Positions 35,700 through 47,187 of a stretch of DNA of 64,000 bases are shown piece by piece. Below the pieces are notes generated by a model. That model did no database searches and was not told where the DNA came from. It was given only the letters and a program-made list of their open reading frames with translations. Position numbers and translations under genes: made by a program. Origin of the DNA: Gnetum montanum. Taxonomy: Eukaryota; Streptophyta; Gnetopsida; Gnetales; Gnetaceae. The DNA is taken from assembly GCA_015680685.1 (NCBI GenBank), contig MNCI01014407.1:1096153-1160152 (forward strand), written 5' to 3'. Every line of letters begins with the position of its first letter. Position 1 is the first letter of the stretch.

Positions 35700-37000
35700 T
35701 TATTATCCCATCTCAATCAAGAGAGGTGGTTAGTGATCACATTCTCAGTTCCTTTCCGATCTTCCATCATGAGATCAAATTCCTGCAAAATCATGAATCA
35801 CCATATGATATAGGGACTCACTATTGACTTGTTCATTAGGAAGCGGATGGCACTATGGTCTATGCGCACAAACACCTTATAACCAAGCACATAGTGCCTG
35901 AACGTTTCAAGAGCATACACCACTACCATTAATTCTTTCTCAATTGTGATGTAATTTAACTACTCATCCACAATGTTTTGGCTCATGCAATGGATGTAAT
36001 ATGGATGTTTCTTATCATCCAACTACATAAGCATAGCTTCCAAGGCATAATTAGATGCGTCTATCATTATGTGAAATGGTCTAGACCAATTTGGTACCCA
36101 TAGAATTGGAGTCTCTACAAGTTTTTCTTTTCATTATTGGAATGCATGTTCACATTCCTTGGTCTAGTGGATGGAGCATCTTTCTTCACAAGCTCGACCA
36201 ACAACTTTGCAATCTTAAAAAAGTTCTCTATGAATTGCCAATAGTAGCCAGTATGTCCAAGGAATGATCAGATGTCTTTATTTATCTCTAGTTGACATGT
36301 GATTTCTTGGATGACCCTTATCTTTTCAAGGTCTACCTCAATCCATTTTTGTGAAATTAGGTGCCCTAGTCCTATGCCCTCTTATACCATTAGATGGCCT
36401 TTCTGCCAATTGAGCCTAATGTTTATTTTAACATATCTCTTCAGAACTTGCCTAAGGTGATCCAAGGATTACTCAAATGTAGTCCCATAGGTAGTGGAAT
36501 CATCCATAACGGCCTTTACCCTACTATCAATTTTTTATTGGAAAATACTAAGGACTAGGCATTGAAATGTTGTAGGGGCATTACACAGACTGAACAACAT
36601 CCTACAATATTCAAAAATCACCCAAGGACTTGTGAATGTTTTCTTGGCCTAATCTTATGGTGCAATTTGGATCTAGTTATAACCACTATAACCATCTAAG
36701 AAGCTATAATAGCAATGCCCAGAGACAGTGTCAAACACTTCGCCCACAAATGGCAATGAAAAATGACCTTTAAATGTTGCCATATTCAATAGCCTAAAGT
36801 TGATGTAGACCCACCACTTGCCATCTTTCTTTGGCACAATTACAAGTGGCCTAACCCACTTACTATTTGCAATGGGATAAAGGAACCCTGCCTTAAGGAG
36901 TTGTTCTATTTCCTCCTTGATGATTTGCTTCAATTTGGGATTCAACCATCCTTGTTGCTACCTTCTTGGCTTCATGGTTAGGCCGATGTAGATACAATGC
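35700..37000 (-). pseudogene. pol: Element D reverse transcriptase and RNase H (broken)
   Basis: RT is open at 36673-36945 with EEIEQLLKAGFLYPIANSKW, VIVPKKDGKWWVYINF and YYSFLDGYSGYN. The catalytic site reads VMDDS (36500-36512), both Asp present. The RNase H blocks (about 35800-36100) include the catalytic Glu block EKELMVVVYALE on the - strand. Stops and frame changes occur between the blocks. Confidence 0.9.
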
Positions 37001-37459
37001 TGGCATATCCTTGGATCAATTCTAGTTAGCTTGGGATATGACCAAGAAAATGTTTTTGGCCACTTGTAACCACCTTTAATAGCTTTTCTTTTTGTTCAGG
37101 AGCAAGGTTGGCATTGATTATGGTTGGCTTTCCATTGTTTAAAAATGCATACTTCATGCTAGCTAGTAAAGTTTTAAACTCTAAGGGCTCTTACTTAAAG
37201 CTATCAAGGATTTCCAACTCTTCCCAACAGCTATCATCATCTTCATCATTAGAGAGTTGGTGGTGAACTTGTTCAAGTGCATCCATGCCTTTAACATAGG
37301 CACATGTTAGGCTCTCAATTGGTTCCATGCATAATGTATTATTGTTAGAATCAGTTGTCAACCACTAGGTGTCCTCCTATTTTGTGGTTGCTACATACAA
37401 ACACCTTTGAATATCTATTTCTTATGCACACTAATTGCATGTGTTAATGTACTATTGAT

Positions 37460-37890
37460 GGACTATATTTTTTGCACATAATTGAACCCATTATTGTTGT
37501 ATGCGATGCATGGAACATGCTTCTTCTCTAAGCATCCAAATTCAATTTCTTTGGAGATTTCCAAGGAAAGGTTCCTTATACCCATATGTGCATCAACCAT
37601 GCTTAACCATGCCCTTTCCATAATGATGGAGAAGTCATCTTTGCAATTGTCAACCTTGATCACCAGAAAATTAGCAGGGTAGGACCACCCATAAATTATG
37701 ATCATAAGGTCCTCCACTAATTTCCAAGGGATAATTATTGATTGGTTTGCCAATTCTAAATGGATGTTGCTCTTCTTGAGAGGTGGTAGGTTTCAAGATT
37801 TGTGCATGTCATGGGAGATTAGATCAACATTGGAACCAAAGTCAAGAAGAGCCTTACAGGATTCATGTCTAGCAATCTGTAAGTAAATAA
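37460..37890 (-). pseudogene. Element D aspartic protease region
   Basis: The active-site block on the - strand reads ALLDFGSNVDLISHDM (about 37806-37853), with the catalytic Asp present. The downstream open frame 37463-37753 contains GWSYPANFLVIKVDNCKDDF. The retropepsin family processes Gag-Pol. Confidence 0.8.
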
Positions 37891-38639
37891 GAGGACTTCC
37901 TCAGTTAGATCTCTTTATGGAAAGGTTTCTAGCCTTTATCTAATTGAAAACAACATAAGTTAATGTCAAAGTGCAGATTCAAGGCAACATTTGGTTTAAA
38001 GGGCTCTCGAATGTATTTAATGGAGAGGATGAGGATGTTGGAGATGCAAGGTGACTGGATGCATTAGGTTGTGAGAGTTTAGAAGGGCTATTGAGTCAAA
38101 AAATGGTCATTTACTAGAGAAATTATCTGAACCACTCGGTTGAAAGGCTAATTGTAAATTCCAAGCCCTTGTAGCATTTTGTTGTTGCAGTTATGGGGGA
38201 ATTTCACCCTGCATGGATAGAGCAAGAGGTAACTAGGTAGAGGGTTGAGGGATGTGTGCAAACAGATGCAGACAATGGTATGGGTATGGGTACTTCCCTC
38301 AAGTAGATGGTGAATGAGTTCAATGGTACTATAGAGGGTCATAGTAATGTTGGAATGAGGTGTGGCTTGCAAAGATTCATGGAGAAATGGGTTGTTGAAC
38401 ATAGTACTAGTAAGGATCTAATTACCTGTAAGGGTACTACTACCTTGGCAGTGGCATCCCCCACGATTGTAGTTGGTGGTTGTTGGTATTGCTTAAATGG
38501 TTGTGGTGGAGCTCCACTTGGTTAATAAGTTTGTTGTTGTTGGTGAAACTTCCTTGGATTACCTTGAGGATAAGGTAATTGTTTAGGTACTTGTTTACAT
38601 GCTAGTCAAGGATTCAATGTGTACACCCCAGACTCTTGT

Positions 38640-40431
38640 AAGTGTGACACCACGAGATAACATCCCTATAGATGTTCATATTGATAGATGTCACAACCAA
38701 GATCATCATCAGAGTCAATTTCCACAACTTCTTCTACTACAACAACTTTTCCCTTACCTCTCTAGTAAGCATGTTCAACTTCCTTTTGCCTCCTATAGTC
38801 ATGGTCACTATTTTGTTCTTTGGATGCTTCAGCAATCTTCATAGTAGTTTGGAACTTTTCATCCAAACAGTCCCATAATTTATCAACCTTTGCTAAAATA
38901 TCATAAATAAATTTTTGGATGCATAAGGTTTTTCTATTTACCACCTCATCAAGTGGTGCATCCTCCTCTTCACAAAAGTAGATCTCTGTTTTCCTTATGA
39001 AAGGATCACTATTATACTCTTCTACATTTTCCCTTTTTTGCAACTCACCTTCTTCTTTTGCTACCTACTCTATTAGCCTTTGTATCTGATGAGCTCTTAG
39101 TTCAGATAGTCTTCCTTGGGCATAGACCCCAAGAGTTCTTCTAGTTTTTACTCTAAGCCCATCTATGATGTGGCAGAGTTGTTCTGTTTGAGAATAATCA
39201 TGGCCAAGGCATTAATGTAAGAGAGAATAATATCTACCCATGGTAGCATCCAAGGGTTCATGCATTTCATATTTTTAGCCTTAGATTTACCTTCTCAAAT
39301 TGGACACTCTAGAGTACATCTGGTATTTCTCATTAAAGAGTTTAAGCATTGTACTCCATCTACAAATGGATTCTAGCTTCAAAGACTGATACTAGCTTTC
39401 AATGTCCTTAATGAGTGTCCTAGGGAAGAGCTTGAGTTTCTGCCAATCATTTTCAATGTTCTGTGAGGCATAGGCATCATGAAAATCTTGTAAATGTGTC
39501 TACAGATTAGAGTTGTATCCTCCCTCATTTCTTGGAATATTATTTATGTCTAAGTGCTTGATTTGACTATCTTTCAAATGCTTGTTTGGGATCATTACTA
39601 CCTCTACAATGTTATGAATTCTTCGAGTCACCAACAGAGGTTCATCATCATTAGTACATCAATGGCGTCAATGATGGTTCCTACCACCCCTATGTTCTTG
39701 GTAGCCTCAACAGTCATTATTATCTCATTTATCACCTTCATCATGATTATTTCCATGGTGGCTTCTATGAGAACTAGCAGATGAAGATGAATGTTTGGAA
39801 TCAAATGAAGAGGATGAAGAGGAAGGTGGACCTCCACCACCACTACAGTTTCTACCATCATCTCTTTGCTCATTATGACCACCATCCTTAGATCCCTTGC
39901 CATCACAATATTTGCCCAAGTTCCTACCTTAACTGTTACTTTTTCCTAAACCCAATTTATTAATAATGGATCGCAAGTTCAGGGCCACACCCTCATCACC
40001 AACAACAAGGGGTGGAAAATCTTCATGTTGAGAACCCCTAGAGGGAGTATTCTCAATATCAGTTTGGTTTAACAGGAACAAGGGATTAGTAAATTTGTTT
40101 CCCTTTGCAAACTCATGGTTCTTCTCTTGGTGTCAATATCACTTGCATTGTGTTTCAGTGGGATAGTGGTCCAAAGTGTCATAACCATTTATAACGTATT
40201 CCTCTTGAAGATCCAACATGCCTAACTTCTTAAGGATTTGAAATAGCACTTCAAGCACAAATCGATCAGGGGTTATTACAATGTTGTCCTCCATGTCACA
40301 TCATTACAGTTGCCCATCTAGTATAGGATGAAGGTGAAGTCTAGTACATACTCATTAGGACTAGTATATTCCACTTTACACTGTTGTGGGACTAGTGGTG
40401 TAACATCTTCATGCCTATGAGAAGAAAACAT
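38640..40431 (-). pseudogene. gag: Element D gag (broken)
   Basis: The ATG is at 40431 (MFSSHRHEDVTPLVPQ). A Gly/Ser/His-rich block lies at 39725-39919 (GGGGPPSSSSSSFDSKHSS). The capsid-like core follows at about 39180-39560, and a Lys/Glu-rich block at 38762-39043. A Gln/Pro-rich linker leads to the protease (about 37900-38640). No CCHC knuckle is seen. Frame changes separate the blocks. Confidence 0.78.
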
Positions 40432-40562
40432 TTTGCAATACGTAAAATATTAGTGTGCTTTTATAATTATATGTCATGTGAGAGTAATGTTGACCTTGAG
40501 TTCATCCAACGATATTAATAATGGTTACTAATCCTAGATAGCACATGTTTCAACAAATAGAT

Positions 40563-40580
40563 TCCCCAAAAACAGTGCCA
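40563..40580 (-). other. Primer-binding site of element D, tRNA-Asp type
   Basis: On the - strand TGGCACTGTTTTTGGGGA, matching the complement of the tRNA-Asp 3' end at 13 of 18 bases, next to the 5' LTR. Confidence 0.78.
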
Positions 40581-40581
40581 A

Positions 40582-41516
40582 TGATGAGCAGTTCAGGTAC
40601 CCCTATGCCCAACCATACGAATCACAAACCATTCATGTGCGATCCAGTTAAATTCTGGGAACTCTATAGTTTCTAGTGCACTAGCCTTCTAAGTAGTGAT
40701 CCTTGCCCTAAGGTCATTCATTGTCTTCCCAATTACACTTATGATGCACATGGTATGGTTAAGTGTAATCAAGGCATATGATTTCTATCATTTATGTTTT
40801 ATGTTCTTTAGTGCTTGAAGAGAAAGATAAAGTAATTTAATAACTAATTTGATTTAACTAACTAACTAGTCCTAACATAAGCATCTAGTCCCACTTTCTA
40901 TATATGTCCTAACCCCACATATGCACTGCTAGGTTACCAAGTGCTATGCTACTAGGCACACCAAGAAATAACATTGCTAGGATTACCAAGCAAATAGATG
41001 TTATACTCGAAGTAGTTATATTTATGTATTTAATCTATATAGTTTATCTCACTTAATTACTTAATTAACTTAATTACTAAAATTCATTAAATAAATAATG
41101 AAAAGCATTAAATGCATGAGTAAATATCTAAACTATTCAAAATGCTACAAGGTTTATCAAGAAGCTCATCTTTATTACTATATACATTGTCATGCTCAAG
41201 TATAATAATGCTCGAATAAAGATCCATACACTCAATGACTCCTGCTGCTAGCACTTAGGAAAAAATTCTAAATTTGAAATGTAAAAACTACAAGAGTTCG
41301 ACTACTACTATGAATTGGATGCCCATAAACATGGCTAGGAGCTTGTATTTATAGTTTTTGCTACAAGACTTCATTGACAAGCCCTCGTGAACATAACAAA
41401 TGCTACATCGACATGACCCCATCAATAGGGCAACACTACATAAATGGGGCCCCATCGATGGATCGACGAGGCCTCATCAATAGGGGTCCATCAACATGAC
41501 ACTTTGATGCTCATCA
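40582..41516 (-). repeat. 5' LTR of element D
   Basis: A 935-bp LTR. The TATA box is TATAAATA (reverse of 41346-41353). U3 at the right end has multiple CATCGATG-like motifs. Confidence 0.93.
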
Positions 41517-41864
41517 AACTTGAAGAAGAGGAAAAAGAAGGGAAGAAATAATGTCATTTTAAGAAAGCCTAATCCTTTTTCTTTTTCTCATTATTTATTT
41601 TTTGTGGGTTTTAGTCATCATGGGGATGCAAGGGAAGCATTCCAAGGATATGCTCAAATGAAGGAAGCATGGTGGGGCATGAGGACAAGCCCCCATGAGC
41701 AAAGAAAGCTCAAAATCCAAACCTCCAATGATACTCATTCTCATGTTTGTAATGCATTAAGTCTTGATCATTGTGCTAAGTATGATGGTCATGAGTCATG
41801 GGAGCATGGTGCCTTCTAGCTTGTGAAAGGCTATGAAACATGACATTTTTAAGGGTGGGAGAGT
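41517..41864 (+). pseudogene. Element X gag-like ORF, last part, and polypurine tract
   Basis: An open frame to the TAG at 41817-41819, with a Lys-rich start and the block HGDAREAFQGYAQMKEAW. It continues the frame of 28019-28185 if D and one target copy are removed. AAGGGTGGGAGAG (41851-41863) is a fitting polypurine tract before the X 3' LTR. Confidence 0.55.
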
Positions 41865-42755
41865 TGATGTAGGAACACCTCTTTTGATCCTCTTATACTA
41901 CCCTAGATGTATATTTTGTAGGTTTTAAACATAAACAAGATATCTTGGAAGGGTATGAGATGTCTTGGTTAAGACCTAAAGATGACTACAAATGTCTTGA
42001 ATTTAGAGGAGATGTCTTGACCGAATGTGAGACTTCTTATAGGAGACCTCATAGGTAAGATGTCTTAGACAAGATGTCTTGGGTAAGATGTGTTGGGCCT
42101 AGAGGAGATGTCACTTAAAAATAGTAGATGTCTTTCCTAAGGGCTAGATCAACATAGAGACGTCTTTGGGAGATCAGAGACGACCTGTATGGATAGGGAA
42201 ACTTATGAAATTAATCGTTCCAATTTGGGAAATAACAAAAGATGTTTAAGTGAACCTTAAGAAAGGTTTACTAGGGTTTTTTATTTAGTTTTATATATAA
42301 TTAAGATGTTTGTTTCATGTTAGTTATGGAAGGAACATGAAGAGATGTAGGTAGAACATCTCAAGATGGTGTAGAAGACCAACACCCAACAAAGAGCAAG
42401 AGAGAGAGCTCTTGATGAAGGAGAGCTTGTGCAAGGAAATTAAGTAAGAGGTAGGGGAGAGCACTTGAGAGAGGTTGAGAAAATTTCTTATAAGTGTCTT
42501 GTCTTGAGCCTGGGCTTCATTGTGAGCTAGTGAGAATTGAGAGGGAACAAGTGTAGCCTCTAAGATCCTTAGAAGAGTTGTGAGTTAAGCTTGGCTTCTC
42601 ATCTTTGATGTATTATTTCTGTAGTTTTAAAAGTTATTTTAATAGAAAGAATATTTTCATCATTTCATTATGTTGTTTTTGTTTTCTAAGCTAAATTTTC
42701 TTGAAAGTTGTGGCATGGGTCCTATTGGGGTCTATTGAGGTAGCCACCCCTTGCA
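41865..42755 (+). repeat. 3' LTR of element X
   Basis: Aligns with the reassembled X 5' LTR. It starts TGATGTAGGAAC (or three bases later) and ends CCACCCCTTGCA. U3 has the AGATGTCTT/AGACGTCTT cluster (41940-42180), and the TATA-like run TATATATAA is at 42292-42300. Confidence 0.82.
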
Positions 42756-43785
42756 TCGATACTACACTTAAAATGCAATAAAAATGGCTTGTAGTTATAA
42801 CCTCAATGTTTCAACACCATGTTATACAATTATGAGCTCCTTGGATAAGGAATGAACCATCACAACTTAATTAATAGAAATTAAATAAATATTTTTATTA
42901 TTTCTAATGTTTAATATTTTTTAGTATTTTAGTGTTTAAGGAATCAACTATAAAATAAGGAGAAACCATGAGTTTTATTCACTGTGCAAACACTTGACTC
43001 TAGATCAAGCAAATGGTTCCAAGCTACATAAGCAAAGTAACACTGTAACAAAGTCTAGATGCACTTATGAAAGTGAAGACTCAAAACACAAATAGAAAAG
43101 GAAAGGAATCAACTTACCTAAGGAAGGAAGAGTTCTTCACATGAAGCTAAACATCAAAAGTCAAATAGAAATGCTATGAATGAATTGCTAAATGTGAGAG
43201 CTCATCTTGGGTTTCTATAATTACCATATCTTGGGTTATTATAATAACTATAAATACAAAAAAGTAGAGAGGACCATCTACAAGAATATGTTCTTCACAA
43301 TACAAAAAAAAAAAAAAGATAACATAATGCACTACTTTCTATCATATCATCACTAACTTCATAATGAGTTCTACTTATTTTCAACAATTACTATATCTGA
43401 TAATAAAAGATTCAATCTTGTTCTCGAGCACAACAATAAAACTATATCCATGCATTCCAAACTCCAATAATGTAAGCATCGGTCATTAAAGTATTACTAC
43501 ATTCACGACAATAATAACACCACATCCATGCATGCCAAAGAAAAAGTCTTCAAATAATTTAACCACTTGTCAACCATATTGCTGGCAACAGTTTGGGACG
43601 CGACCGCCAACGAGTGTCCTCGAACAAGATTTAGGTGCCTGCTGGTCTCTGGCAACACCAAGGCCCAGATACCTCCAAATAACTCAGTAGTTAATGTGAG
43701 TATGTGTGTGTGCTGTTGCGGCGTGCGGTTGTGAGAAATGTGACAATTTCGTTGTGTATGAACTACAAATGACTTACTTTAAAGA
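42756..43785. other. Low-copy DNA right of X, up to the assembly gap
   Basis: Mostly A/T-rich, with no transposon similarity to the rest of the window. A poly-A run lies near 43305-43320. The CpG-containing part near 43590-43740 holds a possible exon (listed separately). Confidence 0.5.
43504..43697 (-). other. Possible coding exon (unidentified)
   Basis: On the - strand a stop-free frame of about 64 codons runs from 43697 to a stop at 43504-43506. It includes the block WALVLPETSRHLNLVRGHSL and remains open upstream. Several CpGs survive, in contrast to the transposons. There is no start codon or convincing splice pair, and I cannot name a family. It could equally be a chance frame in low-copy DNA. 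Confidence 0.22.
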
Positions 43786-44360
43786 NNNNNNNNNNNNNNN
43801 NNNNNNNNNNNNNNNNNNNNNNNNNNNNNNNNNNNNNNNNNNNNNNNNNNNNNNNNNNNNNNNNNNNNNNNNNNNNNNNNNNNNNNNNNNNNNNNNNNNN
43901 NNNNNNNNNNNNNNNNNNNNNNNNNNNNNNNNNNNNNNNNNNNNNNNNNNNNNNNNNNNNNNNNNNNNNNNNNNNNNNNNNNNNNNNNNNNNNNNNNNNN
44001 NNNNNNNNNNNNNNNNNNNNNNNNNNNNNNNNNNNNNNNNNNNNNNNNNNNNNNNNNNNNNNNNNNNNNNNNNNNNNNNNNNNNNNNNNNNNNNNNNNNN
44101 NNNNNNNNNNNNNNNNNNNNNNNNNNNNNNNNNNNNNNNNNNNNNNNNNNNNNNNNNNNNNNNNNNNNNNNNNNNNNNNNNNNNNNNNNNNNNNNNNNNN
44201 NNNNNNNNNNNNNNNNNNNNNNNNNNNNNNNNNNNNNNNNNNNNNNNNNNNNNNNNNNNNNNNNNNNNNNNNNNNNNNNNNNNNNNNNNNNNNNNNNNNN
44301 NNNNNNNNNNNNNNNNNNNNNNNNNNNNNNNNNNNNNNNNNNNNNNNNNNNNNNNNNNNN
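43786..44360. other. Assembly gap (575 Ns)
   Basis: A run of N. Open frames spanning it are artefacts. Confidence 1.
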
Positions 44361-44960
44361 AAAAATGAAATGCATAACTCACAGGACCATGACAAAGAGG
44401 CTGAAATCTTTATTCTAGCAAATCATCTTGCAAACAATCTTCTTTACAAATCTTCCAAGTGTGATGATGATGCTCCAATGTGTCCTCCTTCCTCCCTCTT
44501 TTCTCATCCTTGACCCTTGAAGCCTTTTTATAGGGTTCAAAGGTAGGTAGGGAAGTTACATATTCAAAAATATCTCACCTAACTTCTCTCCCAAGTAACT
44601 TAGTTAGCCAATAGGAGATTACTTACTAAATATCCTAGCTAACTTTACTCCTAAGTAATTGAACTATCCAATTAGAAAATTACTTGCCCAACAAGCTAGG
44701 AGATTTTTTATCCAACAAGTTAGGTAAGTTACAACAATTTTGGATGGTTGCAACCACCAAAGAGATAAAAATGCTAAAATAAAGGGATAAATATAAATTA
44801 AAGGGATAATAGCCATATGTCCCTTGCATGAATATCTCATAGTAAAGTATTTTATTTCATGTAATAATGGGGTAGTAACCAAGGATTTAATACATGGGCT
44901 GATATGTATAATGCATAAATGGAGATGTAATTCATAGTATTTCTAATGTAATCTGATTCA
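44361..44960 (-). repeat. LTR-like promoter segment, cut by the gap
   Basis: On the - strand there is CTATAAAAAGGCTTC (about 44523-44537) and then about 120 bp of leader. AATAAAG follows near 44411, as in the U3-R part of an LTR. No second copy or ends are visible in the window. Confidence 0.35.
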
Positions 44961-45115
44961 ATTTTATTGGGCAATTATTTGTAAGTCTTGCTTAGTAAAA
45001 TATTTAAAGTTTTAATTTAGCTTATTTTAATTTTAAATTCGTAAGTATTACTAAGCTATAATGATTTTATAAAAAATCCAATATAATCTTCCTTTTGGAA
45101 GTAGCGGTGGTTAAT

Positions 45116-45870
45116 TTATCTTATATTAAATCCGTGATACCAGAAATACGAGCCTGGAGGCAAAGCCATCGATCCTGCAACTGATTCTTGGATTGAGGGC
45201 GTTCCAGCAACTGCCTCCACGTGAGAAAACCCTGCCGCCGGATTAGGAAACGTCGTCGTGTGTTCCGTCTGAGCCAGCAACTGCCCTACCCTCTGCCTCT
45301 GGAAAATGTCTGCAATTTTTGATATTGCGGTTTTGAAATTTTTGCTCTGTACTTTTGGTTGTCCCCTGGATTTTCTGCAGTGCCTTTGGAGACGCGCGGG
45401 ACAGAACACCGAAAAATGCAGATTCTGATTTGGGTTTTGCTTTTCTTCTCTTTTTTTATTATATGCATTCTGTGTCCATGGATGTATTGGTGTTGTCGTT
45501 ATTATCTCTGCCTGCCCTGGTGCGCCCGCTGCCTGTGCATTTTTTTTTTCCGGCCTTTGCCGTTTTCTGAATCGTCTCTGCCGGAAGCCCTTACGACGGA
45601 ACAAAAAAAACACAAATTTGCCAAGAACGCCCAAACAAATTGTTAACAAAATCGGTGAACAGGGCTGCGATTTTCTGCAATTTCTGGAGCAAAATAGGGC
45701 CGCAATTTTCTGCAATTTCCATTTGCAGGTATAATATTTTTTGTTTTTGGTACGCCTCAGGTCCGCGCCCAGGAATTCCACGGTTCGGTTTGCTGTACTG
45801 CGTGAGTGAGGGTTTGACATTCGTAGCATCGCGAGCCTCCAAAAACGTAACCTTAAAATATTGCATCTTT
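45116..45870. other. CpG-retaining, gene-like segment
   Basis: The most GC- and CpG-rich part of the window (for example CGTCGTCGTGTG near 45252 and GACGCGCGGG near 45391). A 237-codon frame is open on the - strand (45116-45829), and its C-terminal part ends SMALPPGSYFWYHGFNIR. The amino acid content is basic and of low plausibility as a whole protein. It may be a promoter and first exon of a host gene, or a young low-copy element. A short direct repeat (GATTTTCTGCAATTTC-type) lies at about 45669-45720. Confidence 0.3.
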
Positions 45871-47187
45871 TGAAATATATTTCATTTTTGGAATGGTAAC
45901 GGATGTTTGATAATATCCTTGAAATTTCTCAACGCCAATTCTTGCCTCAAAATTACTCCATACCAATCATCTCATTCAACCTTCAATTTACCCCACAAGG
46001 TTTTAACATACCAACACCCCTTGAATATAACTTTGATAGCTCTTGTGAGTTATTAAAACTTACCAAACTCAAACCCTTGAATCTTGCTGTTCCATAAAAT
46101 GGCCAAATGTGCCAACACATATCATCAATTACAATGAAAGCATTACTATACTAACATATTTATCTATCTTTTTTCATACTTTCATGACAGTTTGCTTCTC
46201 CAACATGTTGTAAATAGAAAAAGATTTTTTAGAAACAAGTTGCTTTACTCTTTCTTCATTATGTAAACTTTTATGTAACAGTCTTTGTCCAAACATTTCT
46301 CTCTCTTCTATTCTATGAATAGAAACCAAGTAAATTTCCCAAATCAACTCTTGATGCGATCCATAAGTGCAACAATTTTAGTATATAAAATGAATATTAG
46401 CTTAGTAGGAAGAGTCCTTACCTAAGAACCACTTCAAATTTTTAGTATTTTCACATTATGAAATGCTTTAAATATTATTTTTGACATATTATATCAATAC
46501 TTTGGAATGTTGATAGTATTTTTCCATTATTTAATTTAACATGTTTGCAATCCATATAGGAAGGTTGAACTTGTAAATAGAAGTGTAGTAGTTTTAGTTT
46601 TGAAGAGTATAAACTATAAAATGTATGCTCATTGATTCTTCAAGAGTAACTTTATTTTATTTGGAAACTAAAAGTGACTCCTTTGCATTTCGACCATATC
46701 ATCTAGGTGTCTTCCAAAACAAATAATCTAACTATCTAATTTACCAAGCATTAGTAGTCATGCATGCTTTTCATTCTTGTTAAGAGTTATGCTTCCTTTT
46801 TGTTCTTACTACAAGATTCATAATGGTAAAAACATTGGAAAATTTGAGTACGAAAATGAATATGCAAGTATGGATAAGTTGTAGAAACTTCTACCAATTA
46901 GAAAATATCATATCTTTTTATCTTTCTTACAAATCATTTACTTTTAAATCATTATATTGGCGATGAGATGACTTTTTCTATGAACTAAAATGTTCATTTA
47001 AATGCTTTAAATTTTCTAAAGAGTGATAATAATAAATAGGAAATGACATTTTCAATATTAGGAAAAAAACTTTTTTAATTTCTAAAAGTCAACCCACTTT
47101 CAACTAGACTAGAAATTTAAGCTAATTTGCATAAATAGGAAATAAAATTTAAATACAGCTCATGGAATTGAAAATTTAAAAGAATAT
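45871..47187. other. A/T-rich DNA without recognised features
   Basis: About 1.3 kb. I see no long ORF, transposon similarity or RNA gene. The last five bases (AATAT, 47183-47187) should be the target duplication of element E. Confidence 0.5.

Larger units (their letters stand above)
28181..41521 (-). mobile_element. Element D: Ty3/gypsy retrotransposon with third ORF
   Basis: A full-length 13.3-kb element (28186-41516) on the - strand, inserted in the X interior. It is of the same family as C: LTRs of 918 and 935 bp, tRNA-Asp primer site, gag, pol, spacer with TATA box, third ORF and polypurine tract. The flanks GAATT and AACTT match at only 3 of 5 bases. However, joining X across D keeps the X reading frame, which supports the boundaries. 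ORFs are broken throughout. Confidence 0.9.
11775..42755 (+). mobile_element. Element X: host LTR element of the nest (discontinuous)
   Basis: X is in four pieces. Its 5' LTR lies at 11775-11820, 12830-13656 and 26771-26809 (about 0.9 kb in total). The interior is 26810-28185 plus 41517-41864, and the 3' LTR is about 41865-42755. The pieces are recognised because the left and right LTRs align once Y and C are removed, and because an iMet primer site follows 26809. The interior is only about 1.7 kb and encodes a gag-like, lysine- and glutamate-rich protein but no pol, so X looks non-autonomous. Its own target duplication could not be recognised. Confidence 0.8.

Noticed and set aside
39628-39906. 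Met/Ile/Val-rich 92-codon - strand frame
   Set aside because: It is an alternate frame of the Gly/Ser/His-rich gag segment of D.
43706-44395. Four long frames of about 200 codons over the N run
   Set aside because: They consist almost wholly of unknown residues and are artefacts of the gap.
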